A stretch of 64,000 bases of DNA from Paraburkholderia panacisoli (GTDB lineage Bacteria; Pseudomonadota; Gammaproteobacteria; Burkholderiales; Burkholderiaceae), in the NCBI RefSeq assembly GCF_008369935.1, contig NZ_VTUZ01000002.1:416041-480040 (forward strand). The letters are read 5' to 3'. Below the pieces are notes generated by a model. That model searched no databases. It was not told the origin of the DNA and saw only the letters and a program-made list of their open reading frames with translations. Numbering within the stretch: position 1 is the stretch's first letter; each line of letters begins with the position of its first letter. Shown here piece by piece: positions 38,577-46,659 of the stretch. A program made the translations under genes and the position numbers.

Positions 38577-39725
38577 ATGCAATTCGACAAGCGCGCCTGG
38601 CTCGACCGCATCAAGCGGATGTTCGCGGGCTTCGACCGTCCGCTCGCACTGATCGTGTTTCTGCTGCTGTGCGTCGGCATCGTCACGCTGTACAGCGCGA
38701 GCCTGGACGTCCCCGGCCGCGTGGAAGACCAGTTGCGCAACATCCTGCTGACGTTCGTGCTGATGTGGGCGCTCGCCAATGTGCCGCCCACCACGCTGAT
38801 GCGCTTCGCGGTCCCGCTCTATACGTTCGGGATCGCGCTGCTGGTCGCGGTGGCGATGTTCGGCCTCACGCGCAAGGGCGCGAAGCGCTGGATCAACGTC
38901 GGCGTGGTGATCCAGCCGTCGGAGATTCTGAAGATCGCCACACCGCTGATGCTCGCCTGGTACTACCAGCGCCGCGAAGGCGTGATGCGCTGGTACGACT
39001 ACCTGGTCGGTCTGGTGATCCTCGCGGTGCCGGTTGGTTTGATCGCCAAGCAGCCCGACCTGGGGACGGCCGTGCTGGTGTTCGCCGCCGGCCTCTTCGT
39101 GATCTACTTCGCGGGTCTGAGTTTCAAGCTGATCGTGCCGGTGCTGGTTGCGGGCGTGATCGCGGTCGCGTCGATCGCGGCGTTTCAGGACAAGATCTGT
39201 CAGCCCGAGGTGCAATGGCCACTGATGCACGACTATCAGAAGCACCGCATCTGTACGCTGCTCGATCCGACCTCCGATCCGCTCGGCAAGGGCTTCCACA
39301 CCATTCAGGCGGTGATTGCGATCGGCTCGGGCGGCCCGCTCGGCAAGGGCTGGCTGAAGGGCACGCAGGCGCATCTGGAGTTCATCCCCGAGAAGCACAC
39401 CGACTTCATCTTCGCGGTGTTCGCCGAGGAGTTCGGGCTCGCCGGCGGGGTCGTGCTGCTCACGCTCTACATGCTGCTGATCGCGCGCGGGCTGTATATC
39501 GCGGCCAACGGCGCGACGCTGTTCGGGCGCCTGCTGGCCGGATCGCTGACGATGGCGTTCTTCACCTACGCGTTCGTCAATATCGGCATGGTGAGCGGGA
39601 TCTTGCCGGTGGTCGGCGTGCCGTTGCCGTTCATGAGTTACGGCGGCACTGCGCTAACGACGCTAGGGGTGGCGATCGGACTCATCATGAGTGTCGCGCG
39701 GCAGAAGCGCCTGATGCAGAGTTAG
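38577..39725 (+). CDS. rodA: peptidoglycan glycosyltransferase RodA
   Basis: RodA is the SEDS glycosyltransferase that pairs with PBP2. The 382-aa protein has about ten membrane segments and SEDS motifs KGAKRWINVG, QPSEILKIA, KQPDLGTAVLVFAAG, EKHTDFIFAVFAEEFG and the C-terminal GVPLPFMSYGGTAL. It follows mrdA by 10 bp and ends the rod operon. Confidence 0.97.
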   Translation: MQFDKRAWLDRIKRMFAGFDRPLALIVFLLLCVGIVTLYSASLDVPGRVEDQLRNILLTFVLMWALANVPPTTLMRFAVPLYTFGIALLVAVAMFGLTRKGAKRWINVGVVIQPSEILKIATPLMLAWYYQRREGVMRWYDYLVGLVILAVPVGLIAKQPDLGTAVLVFAAGLFVIYFAGLSFKLIVPVLVAGVIAVASIAAFQDKICQPEVQWPLMHDYQKHRICTLLDPTSDPLGKGFHTIQAVIAIGSGGPLGKGWLKGTQAHLEFIPEKHTDFIFAVFAEEFGLAGGVVLLTLYMLLIARGLYIAANGATLFGRLLAGSLTMAFFTYAFVNIGMVSGILPVVGVPLPFMSYGGTALTTLGVAIGLIMSVARQKRLMQS

Positions 39726-39791
39726 CGCGGCGGCGCTTGTCGATGGTCGCGGCCGGCTGGCCCAGGCCTGAACGAAGAGTCGAAATGCAGA

Positions 39792-39817
39792 AGGGGCGCA
39801 CCGTCAGGAGCGCCCCT
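39792..39817. terminator. terminator between rodA and the Sel1 gene
   Basis: AGGGGCGC (39792-39799) pairs perfectly with GCGCCCCT (39810-39817) over a 10-nt loop and is followed by CTTTCGTTT. It lies between convergent genes. Confidence 0.75.
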
Positions 39818-39824
39818 CTTTCGT

Positions 39825-40538
39825 TTACTGCGGTTTCACTTCCTTCTGATCCCGCAACTGCGCGCTGAGCTCCTGATACTTCAGCCGCGCCGCCGGATCA
39901 CCCTGCGCCGCCGCGGCCGCATAATAGGCGCGCGCCACGTTCAGATTCTTGTCCACGCCGTCGCCGCCGCGCTCGTAAAAAGAGCCGGTCACGTATTGCG
40001 CGGTCATGTCGCCGCCCTGCGCCGCCTTCTTGTACCAGACGAACGCCTGCTGGTTGTCGCGCTCCGTGCCGCGCCCATCGAGGAACTGGTTGGCGAGCGC
40101 CAGTTCCGCCTGCACATGGCCTTGTTGCGCAGCCTTCAGGAACCAGCGGTGCGCCTCGACCGGATCGCGCCCGACGAACTCGCCATCGTCGTACATCTTG
40201 CCGTACACGTATTGCGCATGCGACATGTTGGCATCGGCGGCCTTGCGCAGCCATTTCTTGCCTTCGTCGACATTGACCGGGGTGCCCTCACCGTTGAGCA
40301 GCATCATCGCGTAGTTGAACTCGGCGAGCCGGCTGCCGCGCTCGGCGGCCTTGCGGAATTCCGCAAGCGCCGCGCCGAGGTTGCCGGCGTTGTAGTCGGC
40401 CACCGCGGTTTGCGTCTCCGGATCGTTCGACTTCGCCGTCCGGTCCTGCGCATAGGCCGCCAGATTCACCGCGCCGCTCGACAGCAACACTGCCATGACT
40501 GCTGCACGCACGACGACACCCTGCACCTTCCCCTTCAT
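39825..40538 (-). CDS. exported Sel1/TPR-like repeat protein
   Basis: The 237-aa protein has a signal peptide (about 1-31, ending AAYAQ) followed by five Sel1-like repeats of about 36 residues, such as AEFNYAMMLLNGEGTPVNVDEGKKWLRKAA and AELALANQFLDGRGTERDNQQAFVWYKKAA. Sel1 repeats form protein-binding solenoids in the periplasm. ATG 40538 overlaps the stop of the aldolase gene (ATGA), so the pair is co-translated. Confidence 0.88.
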   Translation of the reverse strand: MKGKVQGVVVRAAVMAVLLSSGAVNLAAYAQDRTAKSNDPETQTAVADYNAGNLGAALAEFRKAAERGSRLAEFNYAMMLLNGEGTPVNVDEGKKWLRKAADANMSHAQYVYGKMYDDGEFVGRDPVEAHRWFLKAAQQGHVQAELALANQFLDGRGTERDNQQAFVWYKKAAQGGDMTAQYVTGSFYERGGDGVDKNLNVARAYYAAAAAQGDPAARLKYQELSAQLRDQKEVKPQ

Positions 40539-41317
40539 GACCTGACCTCCTGCAACGCCTGGCGAGTCGCGCGCAACATCCACATGACGTCGGCGGCCAG
40601 CGCGATGAAACGAAAACCGGCGTCGAGATGCTGCTTGGCACTCGCGACATCCATGGCGAAAATGCCGGCCGCAATCCCGGCCTTGTCGGCGGCGCTGACG
40701 ATGCGCGCCATCGCCGCCTGCACGTCGGCATGCTTCGAATCGCCGAGATGACCGAGGCTCGCGGCCAGATCGGCCGGTCCGACAAACACGCAATCGACAC
40801 CCGGCGTCGCCGCGATCTGCTCGACCTCCCGCAAGCCGCCGGCCGACTCGATCTGCACGATCGTCGCGATCTGCGCGTTGGCCGTCTGAACGTAGTCGCG
40901 CCGCATGCCGTAGCCCGAAGCGCGCACCACGCCGGCGACGCCGCGCTGGCCGTCGAGCGCTTCAGCGGTCGGATATTGCGTGAGACGCACCGCGTGGGCG
41001 GCGTCGTCGGCGGATTCGATGTTCGGGAACATCAGCGTGCGCGCGCCGGCGTCCAGCACGCGCTTGACGAGCCACGCCTCGCTGGCGGGCACGCGCACCA
41101 CCGGCTCGCTCGGCAGATGCGCGGCGGCGATCGCGCGCAATTGCGACGCGACGTCGCCACTATCGTTCGGCGCGTGTTCCATGTCGATCAGCAGCCAGTC
41201 GAAACCGGCGTGCGCGAGCGCTTCGGCTGCGGCATCGCTGCCGAGCGACAGCCACAGTCCGAACAGCGGATCGGTTTCGCTCAGACGTTGCTTGAGAGGA
41301 TTGGTGAAGGTGCTCAT
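40535..41317 (-). CDS. HpcH/HpaI-family class II pyruvate aldolase
   Basis: The 260-aa TIM-barrel protein has the HpcH/HpaI layout with LFGLWLSLGS, FDWLLIDMEHAPND, the metal-binding Glu in QIESAGG and DCVFVGPADLAASLG. Members cleave 4-hydroxy-2-oxoheptanedioate or 2-keto-3-deoxy sugars acids to pyruvate and an aldehyde. No other aromatic-degradation gene is adjacent, so the substrate is open. It precedes and overlaps the Sel1 gene. Confidence 0.88.
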   Translation of the reverse strand: MSTFTNPLKQRLSETDPLFGLWLSLGSDAAAEALAHAGFDWLLIDMEHAPNDSGDVASQLRAIAAAHLPSEPVVRVPASEAWLVKRVLDAGARTLMFPNIESADDAAHAVRLTQYPTAEALDGQRGVAGVVRASGYGMRRDYVQTANAQIATIVQIESAGGLREVEQIAATPGVDCVFVGPADLAASLGHLGDSKHADVQAAMARIVSAADKAGIAAGIFAMDVASAKQHLDAGFRFIALAADVMWMLRATRQALQEVRS

Positions 41318-41473
41318 CGCCGCGCTCCGTGAGGGCGACGGGACACATCGCCAGTCGACGCGCGAGAAAGCGGACTGCCCTCGTGGACTAGGCAGAGAAT
41401 CAGGTGAAGATCGACGCGCAGGCCGTGTCGGCCCGAGTGTCTGCTGCGACGCAATGCGATGACCGGCATGTCT

Positions 41474-41496
41474 CGCTCCGTATGGTTATCGGAGCG
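41474..41496. other. short hairpin upstream of the aldolase gene
   Basis: CGCTCCG and CGGAGCG form a 7-bp stem with a 9-nt loop. On the minus strand a TATGAT lies just upstream of it, so the hairpin may be near the 5' end of the aldolase mRNA or act as an operator. Confidence 0.4.
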
Positions 41497-41575
41497 ATCA
41501 TACCGTGGACAATAACGCGAGGGTTGCGCCGTCGGCCGAGGGGATTTCCTGCGGCGCGAGCAGCCGGCTGAGGGT

Positions 41576-42022
41576 TTAGTCGCGGACCACGTCGGCCCAG
41601 CAGTTCGGCGTCTCGTATAGACGCACCTTGTGCAGGCGCAGATTCACGCCGTAGTGCGCGTCGTACACGCCCGCGAGGATATCGAACGCGACAGCGGCAA
41701 GATTTTCCACAGTCGGGATGCGGTCGAGCACGACCGTCTTGTGACCCGCCATGCTTTCCAGAAAGCCGCGCACTTGCGTGTCGCCTTCGTAGACGAGGAA
41801 CGCGTGATCCCACTGGTCGACCAGATGCTCGACCGCGAGCGACTTCACGTCGGCGAAGTCCATCACCATGCCGCGATCGGGCGCGCCTTCGGTGTCGACC
41901 AGATCGCCTTGCAGCGTGATTTCGAGCACATAGCGATGGCCGTGCAGATTACGACACTGGCTGCGGTGATCGGGAATGCGGTGGCCCGCGTCGAATTCAA
42001 GTTTTCGTGTAATCGTCAGCAC
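41576..42022 (-). CDS. queD: 6-carboxy-5,6,7,8-tetrahydropterin synthase
   Basis: QueD converts 7,8-dihydroneopterin triphosphate to CPH4, an early step to preQ0 and queuosine. The 148-aa T-fold protein shows the zinc ligands His15 (DAGHR), His28 and His30 (NLHGHRY) and the catalytic Cys in SQCRN. It is the last gene of queC-queE-queD and starts 6 bp after queE. Confidence 0.94.
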   Translation of the reverse strand: MLTITRKLEFDAGHRIPDHRSQCRNLHGHRYVLEITLQGDLVDTEGAPDRGMVMDFADVKSLAVEHLVDQWDHAFLVYEGDTQVRGFLESMAGHKTVVLDRIPTVENLAAVAFDILAGVYDAHYGVNLRLHKVRLYETPNCWADVVRD

Positions 42023-42028
42023 GGCAAA

Positions 42029-42661
42029 TCAGGGAATGTTCAGATACTTGTGGGTCTGCATCGACAGGCGCCATTGCGGATGGCGTTTGCACCAGTCGAT
42101 CGCGAGCTTGGTGTTGATGTCGCGCGACGGGCCGTCCATCGGCTGGACGAGGAAATACTCGAAGTCGAGCTTCGCATACTCGGACAGGCGCTGGTTGTCC
42201 TGCGGAATCACGACCTTCAGTTCGTTGCCTTTGGTGACGACGAGCGGCGCGTCGGCCTTCGGGCTCACGCAGATCCAGTCGATCGTGTCGAGCACCGGCA
42301 GCGAGCCGTTGGTTTCGATTGCGATCTCGAAGGACGCGGCATGCAACGCATCGACCAGTGGCTGGTCGATCTGCAACATCGGCTCGCCCCCCGTGCAGAC
42401 CACGAAGCGCTCGCCCTCGCCTTGCGGCCACAGCGACGCAATCATTGCCACGAGATCTTCAGCAGTGCGGTACTTGCCGCCGTTCTCGCCATCGGTGCCG
42501 ACGAAGTCGGTATCGCAGAAACGGCACACCGCGTCCGCACGATCTTCTTCGCGGCCCGACCACAGATTGCAGCCGGCGAACCGGCAGAACACGGCCGGAC
42601 GCCCGGCATTCGCGCCCTCGCCTTGCAACGTGTAGAAGATTTCCTTGACCGCGTAAGTCAT
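42029..42661 (-). CDS. queE: 7-carboxy-7-deazaguanine synthase
   Basis: QueE is a radical-SAM enzyme turning CPH4 into 7-carboxy-7-deazaguanine. The 210-aa protein (MTYAVKEIFYTLQGEG) has a CX14CX2C cluster rather than CX3CX2C, as established for Burkholderia QueE. TGGEPMLQ is the SAM-binding GGE motif. Start 42661 is chosen because the longer frame from 42838 runs through queC. Confidence 0.95.
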   Translation of the reverse strand: MTYAVKEIFYTLQGEGANAGRPAVFCRFAGCNLWSGREEDRADAVCRFCDTDFVGTDGENGGKYRTAEDLVAMIASLWPQGEGERFVVCTGGEPMLQIDQPLVDALHAASFEIAIETNGSLPVLDTIDWICVSPKADAPLVVTKGNELKVVIPQDNQRLSEYAKLDFEYFLVQPMDGPSRDINTKLAIDWCKRHPQWRLSMQTHKYLNIP

Positions 42662-42737
42662 GCTGCTTTCTGCCTCGTGTTCCTGAATGTTTCTGAAGAT
42701 GATCGCCCGATGTGCGCAGGTGCCATGGCGCCCGCCG

Positions 42738-43469
42738 TCAGACCGGCTCGGTGACGTTTTCGCCACCCAGATAGGCTTCGTAGCCGCGCTTGCGCAAGCG
42801 GCATGCCGGGCATTCGCCACATCCGAAGCCCCATGCATGCAATTCCGCCCGTTCGCCGACGTAGCAGGTATGCGTCTCGACGCGCACCAGTTCGACCAGT
42901 TCGTCGCCGCCCAGCTCGTGCGCGAGACGCCACGTGTCGGCCTTGTCGAGCCACATCAGCGGCGTTTCGAGCAACAGGCGCGTGTCCATGCCGAGATTCA
43001 GCGTGACCTGCAACGCCTTCATCGTGTCATCGCGGCAATCGGGGTAGCCCGAAAAATCCGTCTCGCACATTCCGCCGACCAACACCTGCAAACCACGCCG
43101 ATAGGCGATCGCCGCCGCGATGGTCATGAACATCAGATTGCGCCCCGGCACGAACGTGTTCGGCAAACCGTTGGCCGTGGCTTCGATCTCGATCTCGCGC
43201 GTCATCGCGGTATCGCTGATCGCGCCGAGCACCGACAGGTCGATCATGTGATCGTCACCGAGGCGGCCGGCCCACGCCGGAATCGCGCGCGTGATGGCCT
43301 GGCGAAACCCTTCGCGGCATTCGAGTTCGACGCGGTGCCGCTGACCGTAATCGAAGCCGAGCGTTTCGACCGTTTCATAACGATCGAGCGCCCAGGCAAG
43401 GCACGTGGCGGAATCCTGGCCGCCGGAAAACAGCACGAGGGCGCTACGCTTGGCGTCTTTGCGGATCAC
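42738..43469 (-). CDS. queC: 7-cyano-7-deazaguanine synthase
   Basis: QueC makes preQ0 from 7-carboxy-7-deazaguanine with ATP and ammonia. The 243-aa protein has the PP-loop motif [10 protein letters not shown] and a zinc site with [14 protein letters not shown] plus an upstream Cys. The start is GTG 43469, preceded by GGAG at 7 nt. It heads the que operon. Confidence 0.94.
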   Translation of the reverse strand: MIRKDAKRSALVLFSGGQDSATCLAWALDRYETVETLGFDYGQRHRVELECREGFRQAITRAIPAWAGRLGDDHMIDLSVLGAISDTAMTREIEIEATANGLPNTFVPGRNLMFMTIAAAIAYRRGLQVLVGGMCETDFSGYPDCRDDTMKALQVTLNLGMDTRLLLETPLMWLDKADTWRLAHELGGDELVELVRVETHTCYVGERAELHAWGFGCGECPACRLRKRGYEAYLGGENVTEPV

Positions 43470-43545
43470 CGTGAAACTCCGTGAATGATGAGTGCCGCGT
43501 CGCGCTGCGCGAGGTGCGCCATGCAAGCAACGCGGCGCGACGCGT

Positions 43546-43576
43546 GCCGGCATTCTTGCCGGCCCAAAGCAGTATA
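43546..43576 (-). promoter_or_regulatory. queC promoter and leader hairpin
   Basis: The minus strand reads TATACT at 43571-43576 (-10 candidate) followed by a perfect 7-bp hairpin (43546-43552 with 43557-43563, loop AGAA). No preQ1 aptamer motif is present. Confidence 0.45.
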
Positions 43577-43834
43577 GGCCGCGCCTTGCGCAAGCAGAGT
43601 CGCTGGGCGCTTATACCGCTCATCGTCGGGCGAGGGGTTCGGTGCGGGTGGCGGCCTTTGCCGCGCGGCACCTGGCGCGAATCAGGTGCCATGCTCAGAT
43701 GACGCCGTTCGCGCAAGTCCTTGAACTGGCGCGATTTTATCACGCGATGCCGAACGGCGCCGAACGCGCCCCGCCGTCGGCCTGCGCGCTCGCTGAAGCA
43801 ACGAATGCCCGTCAGTACCCGCTGGAAAAGGAAA

Positions 43835-43865
43835 AGCCCCAGGAATCTTACGACTTCCTAGGGCT
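43835..43865 (-). terminator. intrinsic terminator of the tRNA-Phe gene
   Basis: An 11-position stem with one mismatch (43835-43845 with 43855-43865) is followed on the minus strand by GGCTTTTCCTTTTCC. It lies 6 bp past the CCA end of the tRNA fragment, where a native tRNA terminator belongs. Confidence 0.85.
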
Positions 43866-43871
43866 GAATCT

Positions 43872-43918
43872 TGGTGGCCTGGGACGGAATCGAACCATCG
43901 ACACGCGGATTTTCAATC
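43872..43918 (-). pseudogene. 3' half of tRNA-Phe(GAA), integration scar
   Basis: The minus strand gives 47 nt of a tRNA from the anticodon loop to CCA: ATTGAAAATCCGC (anticodon GAA), variable loop GTGTC, T arm GATGG-TTCGATT-CCGTC and acceptor strand CCAGGCC-ACCA. The 5' half (acceptor strand, D arm and the matching anticodon strand) is absent; upstream sequence is unrelated. This is the product expected when a tyrosine integrase recombines at the anticodon loop and the chromosomal 3' half is left behind. The full tRNA should be at the far end of the island. Confidence 0.85.
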
Positions 43919-43979
43919 TCAGCATCCGCCCAGCCGGTATCCGCCGTGACACGCAACGTCACGCAAAATCAAGCACTTA

Positions 43980-45218
43980 ATCGCAGTCATGCGCAGTCGC
44001 ACGCCCGCACGCGAATTGGCGCCTGCCAGACGCGTGGCGGATTCTAGCCCGAACACCTAAGCGCGACAACCCCGCAACGCACCCGCTGCAGTCGACCGGG
44101 ATCAAAGGCCAACGGAGCAGGCCACCGACCCTTGCTGAAACGTTGCTGCATCCTATGACAATGCGTTGCACCGATTCCTGAATGCTGCGGGTCTGAACGG
44201 CGAGCACGAACCAGGCGATCACGGCGCTGCAAGCGCCAGGTCTCGTTCACAAGCCTGACGGGCGATCCGCGTTGCCGGGCGGCACGGCGCATACGGAAAT
44301 ATAAAGGGAGATTTCGTGAGCGTGATGAGCCTCTTTCAAGGTCGGGAATCGAGCCCTTTTTCAGGTCGGCCACCGGCCCCTTCCATGGAGACCCGCGGGG
44401 TCGAAGATGCAGCGGACTTTCATCGGCAAGGACGAATGCGGCGAAGAAGGCTTCCCCTGAATCAATCGGCGCCGGGCTCGGTGAATACGTCGAAACTGGC
44501 ATGCCCCCAGCCGTCCATAGAACCCGCTGGAAAACGTGGGGACATCACGGAGGTATTTGGTGTGGGCAGTTTGTGAATAAGTCGGGCGCGTCGCCGCATC
44601 ACGAAAAAGTTATCCCACGCTCACCGGCCCCATCCCAATCTTTTCAGGACAGGTGTCTTTCTCGCAAAGCACTGGCCGCAAAGGGAATTGACGGGTTGTC
44701 CACAGCAAGGTGACGCCTTTGTTAACTGTTACTACGTATACATACAGATAACCTAGAAACTACTGTAGCTCGACAGCAGCCGGTGGTTTTCAGAGGCTTT
44801 GAGCCAACAGGTTGATGAGGGTCAGCCTGCCGCATGATTGCAAAGAGTCCCTGAGAGGTCGGCCTTGGGGCACGCGGCTAACTCATCGAGAATCAACCAT
44901 TCCACCGTATCGGCCGGATAGTCCTCCGGCAACCCCTTTGCCAGCAATTCCATCGCTCCTGCATCAAAGCCATTGGCAAGAGGGGAGCTTGGTTCGCTGG
45001 TCACGCCCACTCACTGTGCATTCACGCCGCATGACGAGACGCGCTCCGCTCGCCTCTCGCTGTCCCGTAACAACTCAAAGTCAAAATTTTTGTAGCCGAG
45101 GTCTGTAGCGGCATGGACATTGTTCAGCCACAGCGGCAAGTCTATTCAAGGCACGACGCTTTTTCCCAGCTGAAAGCCGGCCTAAAGTGTCGGACTTCAA
45201 TCTCGCATCAATGCCATC
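43980..45218. other. island-edge region without a confident gene
   Basis: No conserved frame is recognised between the tRNA scar and the MFS gene. The minus-strand frame 44044-44502 has no recognisable domain. The stretch 44615-44760 holds two DnaA-box-like 9-mers (TTATCCCAC at 44619 and TTGTCCACA near 44696) followed by an AT-rich tract with ACGTATACATAC. This could be debris of a plasmid or phage origin. Confidence 0.4.
44822..45010 (-). CDS. possible small hypothetical protein or gene fragment
   Basis: This 62-aa frame reads like real protein (GAMELLAKGLPEDYPADTVEWLILDELAACPKADL), with balanced composition and acidic character unlike the surrounding shadow frames. No family is recognised. 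It may be a 3' remnant of a larger gene. Evidence is compositional only. Confidence 0.3.
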   Translation of the reverse strand: MGVTSEPSSPLANGFDAGAMELLAKGLPEDYPADTVEWLILDELAACPKADLSGTLCNHAAG

Positions 45219-46457
45219 ATGCAAATCGAAATTCCTACAACTCCGGCAACGTTCGAGGGAAGTTCAACGTCGGTGCGCCAATGGCTTTCCGTCATTGCCG
45301 TAGCTGTGAGCGCGTTCGCGTTCGTGACGGCCGAGTTTTTGCCTGTCGGATTGCTGCCGCAAATCGCACACGACCTTGGCGTGTCGACCGGCGTAGCAGG
45401 TCTTATGGTCACCACGCCCGGTGTCATGGCTGCAATATTCGCACCGACGCTCATCGTCAGCGCTGGGCGGATGGACCGCCGGTACGTTTTCCTGCTTCTC
45501 ACAGCCGTGCTGCTAGTTGCGAACGTCGTGTGTGCAGTCGCAGCGAGTCTTGCTGTCATGCTCGTCGGACGGGCCTTACTCGGCGCGGCGTTGGGTGGTT
45601 TCTGGACTCTGGCGACCGCTGCTGCCCCGCGACTTGTGCAAGCAAGGGATGCGGCGAAGGCAACTGCCACTATTCTGACCGGCGTTACCTGTGCAACGGT
45701 TATCGGCGTGCCGCTCGGAACGTTTATCGCGTCGTTTGCATCCTGGCGTCTGTCGTTCGCTGCCACTGCGGGCCTGGTGTCGCTCGCCTTACTGGCGCAA
45801 GCGTTCCTGGTGCCTTCGTTGCCGTCAGCATCGGCATTGCGCATCACCGATTTCAAGACGCTGCTTCGCCGGCCTCACACGAGGTTGAGCATGATGATGG
45901 TCGGGTTCGTCTTTGGAGCGCATTTCTCAACCTATACGTACATTGCTCCGCTGCTCGAGCACGACTTCTCGTTGAGTGTCATCACGCTGTTGCTTTTCGG
46001 ATTTGGCCTTATCGGCTTCTTCTCGAATGCGTTGATGTCGATGGTGGTCTCGGACCATCTCAAGAAGTCTGTCGCTGCGATGGTATTGCTGCTGCTGGGC
46101 GCGCTGTCTTCAATGTTGTTGCTTGAACATTCGACCATCGGCGAGACTACAGGGATGCTGCTTTGGGGAGTCGCGTTCGGCGCGCTCCCGCTTTGCTTTA
46201 GCGTGTGGATTCAGCGCAGCACGACAGACTTGCCCGAAGCGGGTTCGGCCATGTTCGTCAGCATTATCCAAGTGGCGATTGCCGTGGGTTCGGCAGTGGG
46301 GGGCACCATCGTCGACCGGGCGGGAGTCCACGCTGACTTCACGCTGGGGCTCGGACTTGCTTTGCTCGGCTTGGTGACACTGCAACGGCTCGCTGCATTG
46401 GAACGACCGGCCAAGGCGTCTTCTTTTAATCCCACTTGCGACGCGTCGCCTGATTGA
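45219..46457 (+). CDS. MFS exporter of the AraJ/NepI (DHA1) type
   Basis: The 412-aa protein has 12 hydrophobic segments, the DHA1 start ALSAFAFVTAEFLPVGLLP and the antiporter-like GRALLGAALGGFWTLATAA in TM5. It resembles sugar, nucleoside or drug efflux pumps such as AraJ, NepI and PbuE. Codon use has more A/T-ending codons than the core genes to the left. No regulator is adjacent, and no clear ribosome-binding site precedes ATG 45219, so the start is approximate. Confidence 0.85.
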   Translation: MQIEIPTTPATFEGSSTSVRQWLSVIAVAVSAFAFVTAEFLPVGLLPQIAHDLGVSTGVAGLMVTTPGVMAAIFAPTLIVSAGRMDRRYVFLLLTAVLLVANVVCAVAASLAVMLVGRALLGAALGGFWTLATAAAPRLVQARDAAKATATILTGVTCATVIGVPLGTFIASFASWRLSFAATAGLVSLALLAQAFLVPSLPSASALRITDFKTLLRRPHTRLSMMMVGFVFGAHFSTYTYIAPLLEHDFSLSVITLLLFGFGLIGFFSNALMSMVVSDHLKKSVAAMVLLLLGALSSMLLLEHSTIGETTGMLLWGVAFGALPLCFSVWIQRSTTDLPEAGSAMFVSIIQVAIAVGSAVGGTIVDRAGVHADFTLGLGLALLGLVTLQRLAALERPAKASSFNPTCDASPD

Positions 46458-46659
46458 CGGAACTCGACAGTCGAGGAAGGCAACCGACCGTGCGCTCAGC
46501 GACGCTCGCAGTACCCCTCTCGCGAATAGCGATTCAATTGTTCGCTCAAGCCAATTGATTGCCTATCAGCGATTCTTGCCGAAGGCCCGTACGCATCGCA
46601 AACCTGTGGTCCGACACCGTCAGGTTCGCGACGCGCACGAAGATAGACCTCGCGTCAAT

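Noticed and set aside
43470..43700. preQ1 riboswitch upstream of queC
   Set aside because: Only a simple 7-bp hairpin is present; the preQ1-I loop and A-rich tail are absent.
44044..44502. 152-aa minus-strand frame near the island edge
   Set aside because: It contains a near-duplicate DLKKGSIPDLERGS segment but no recognisable domain and no ribosome site.
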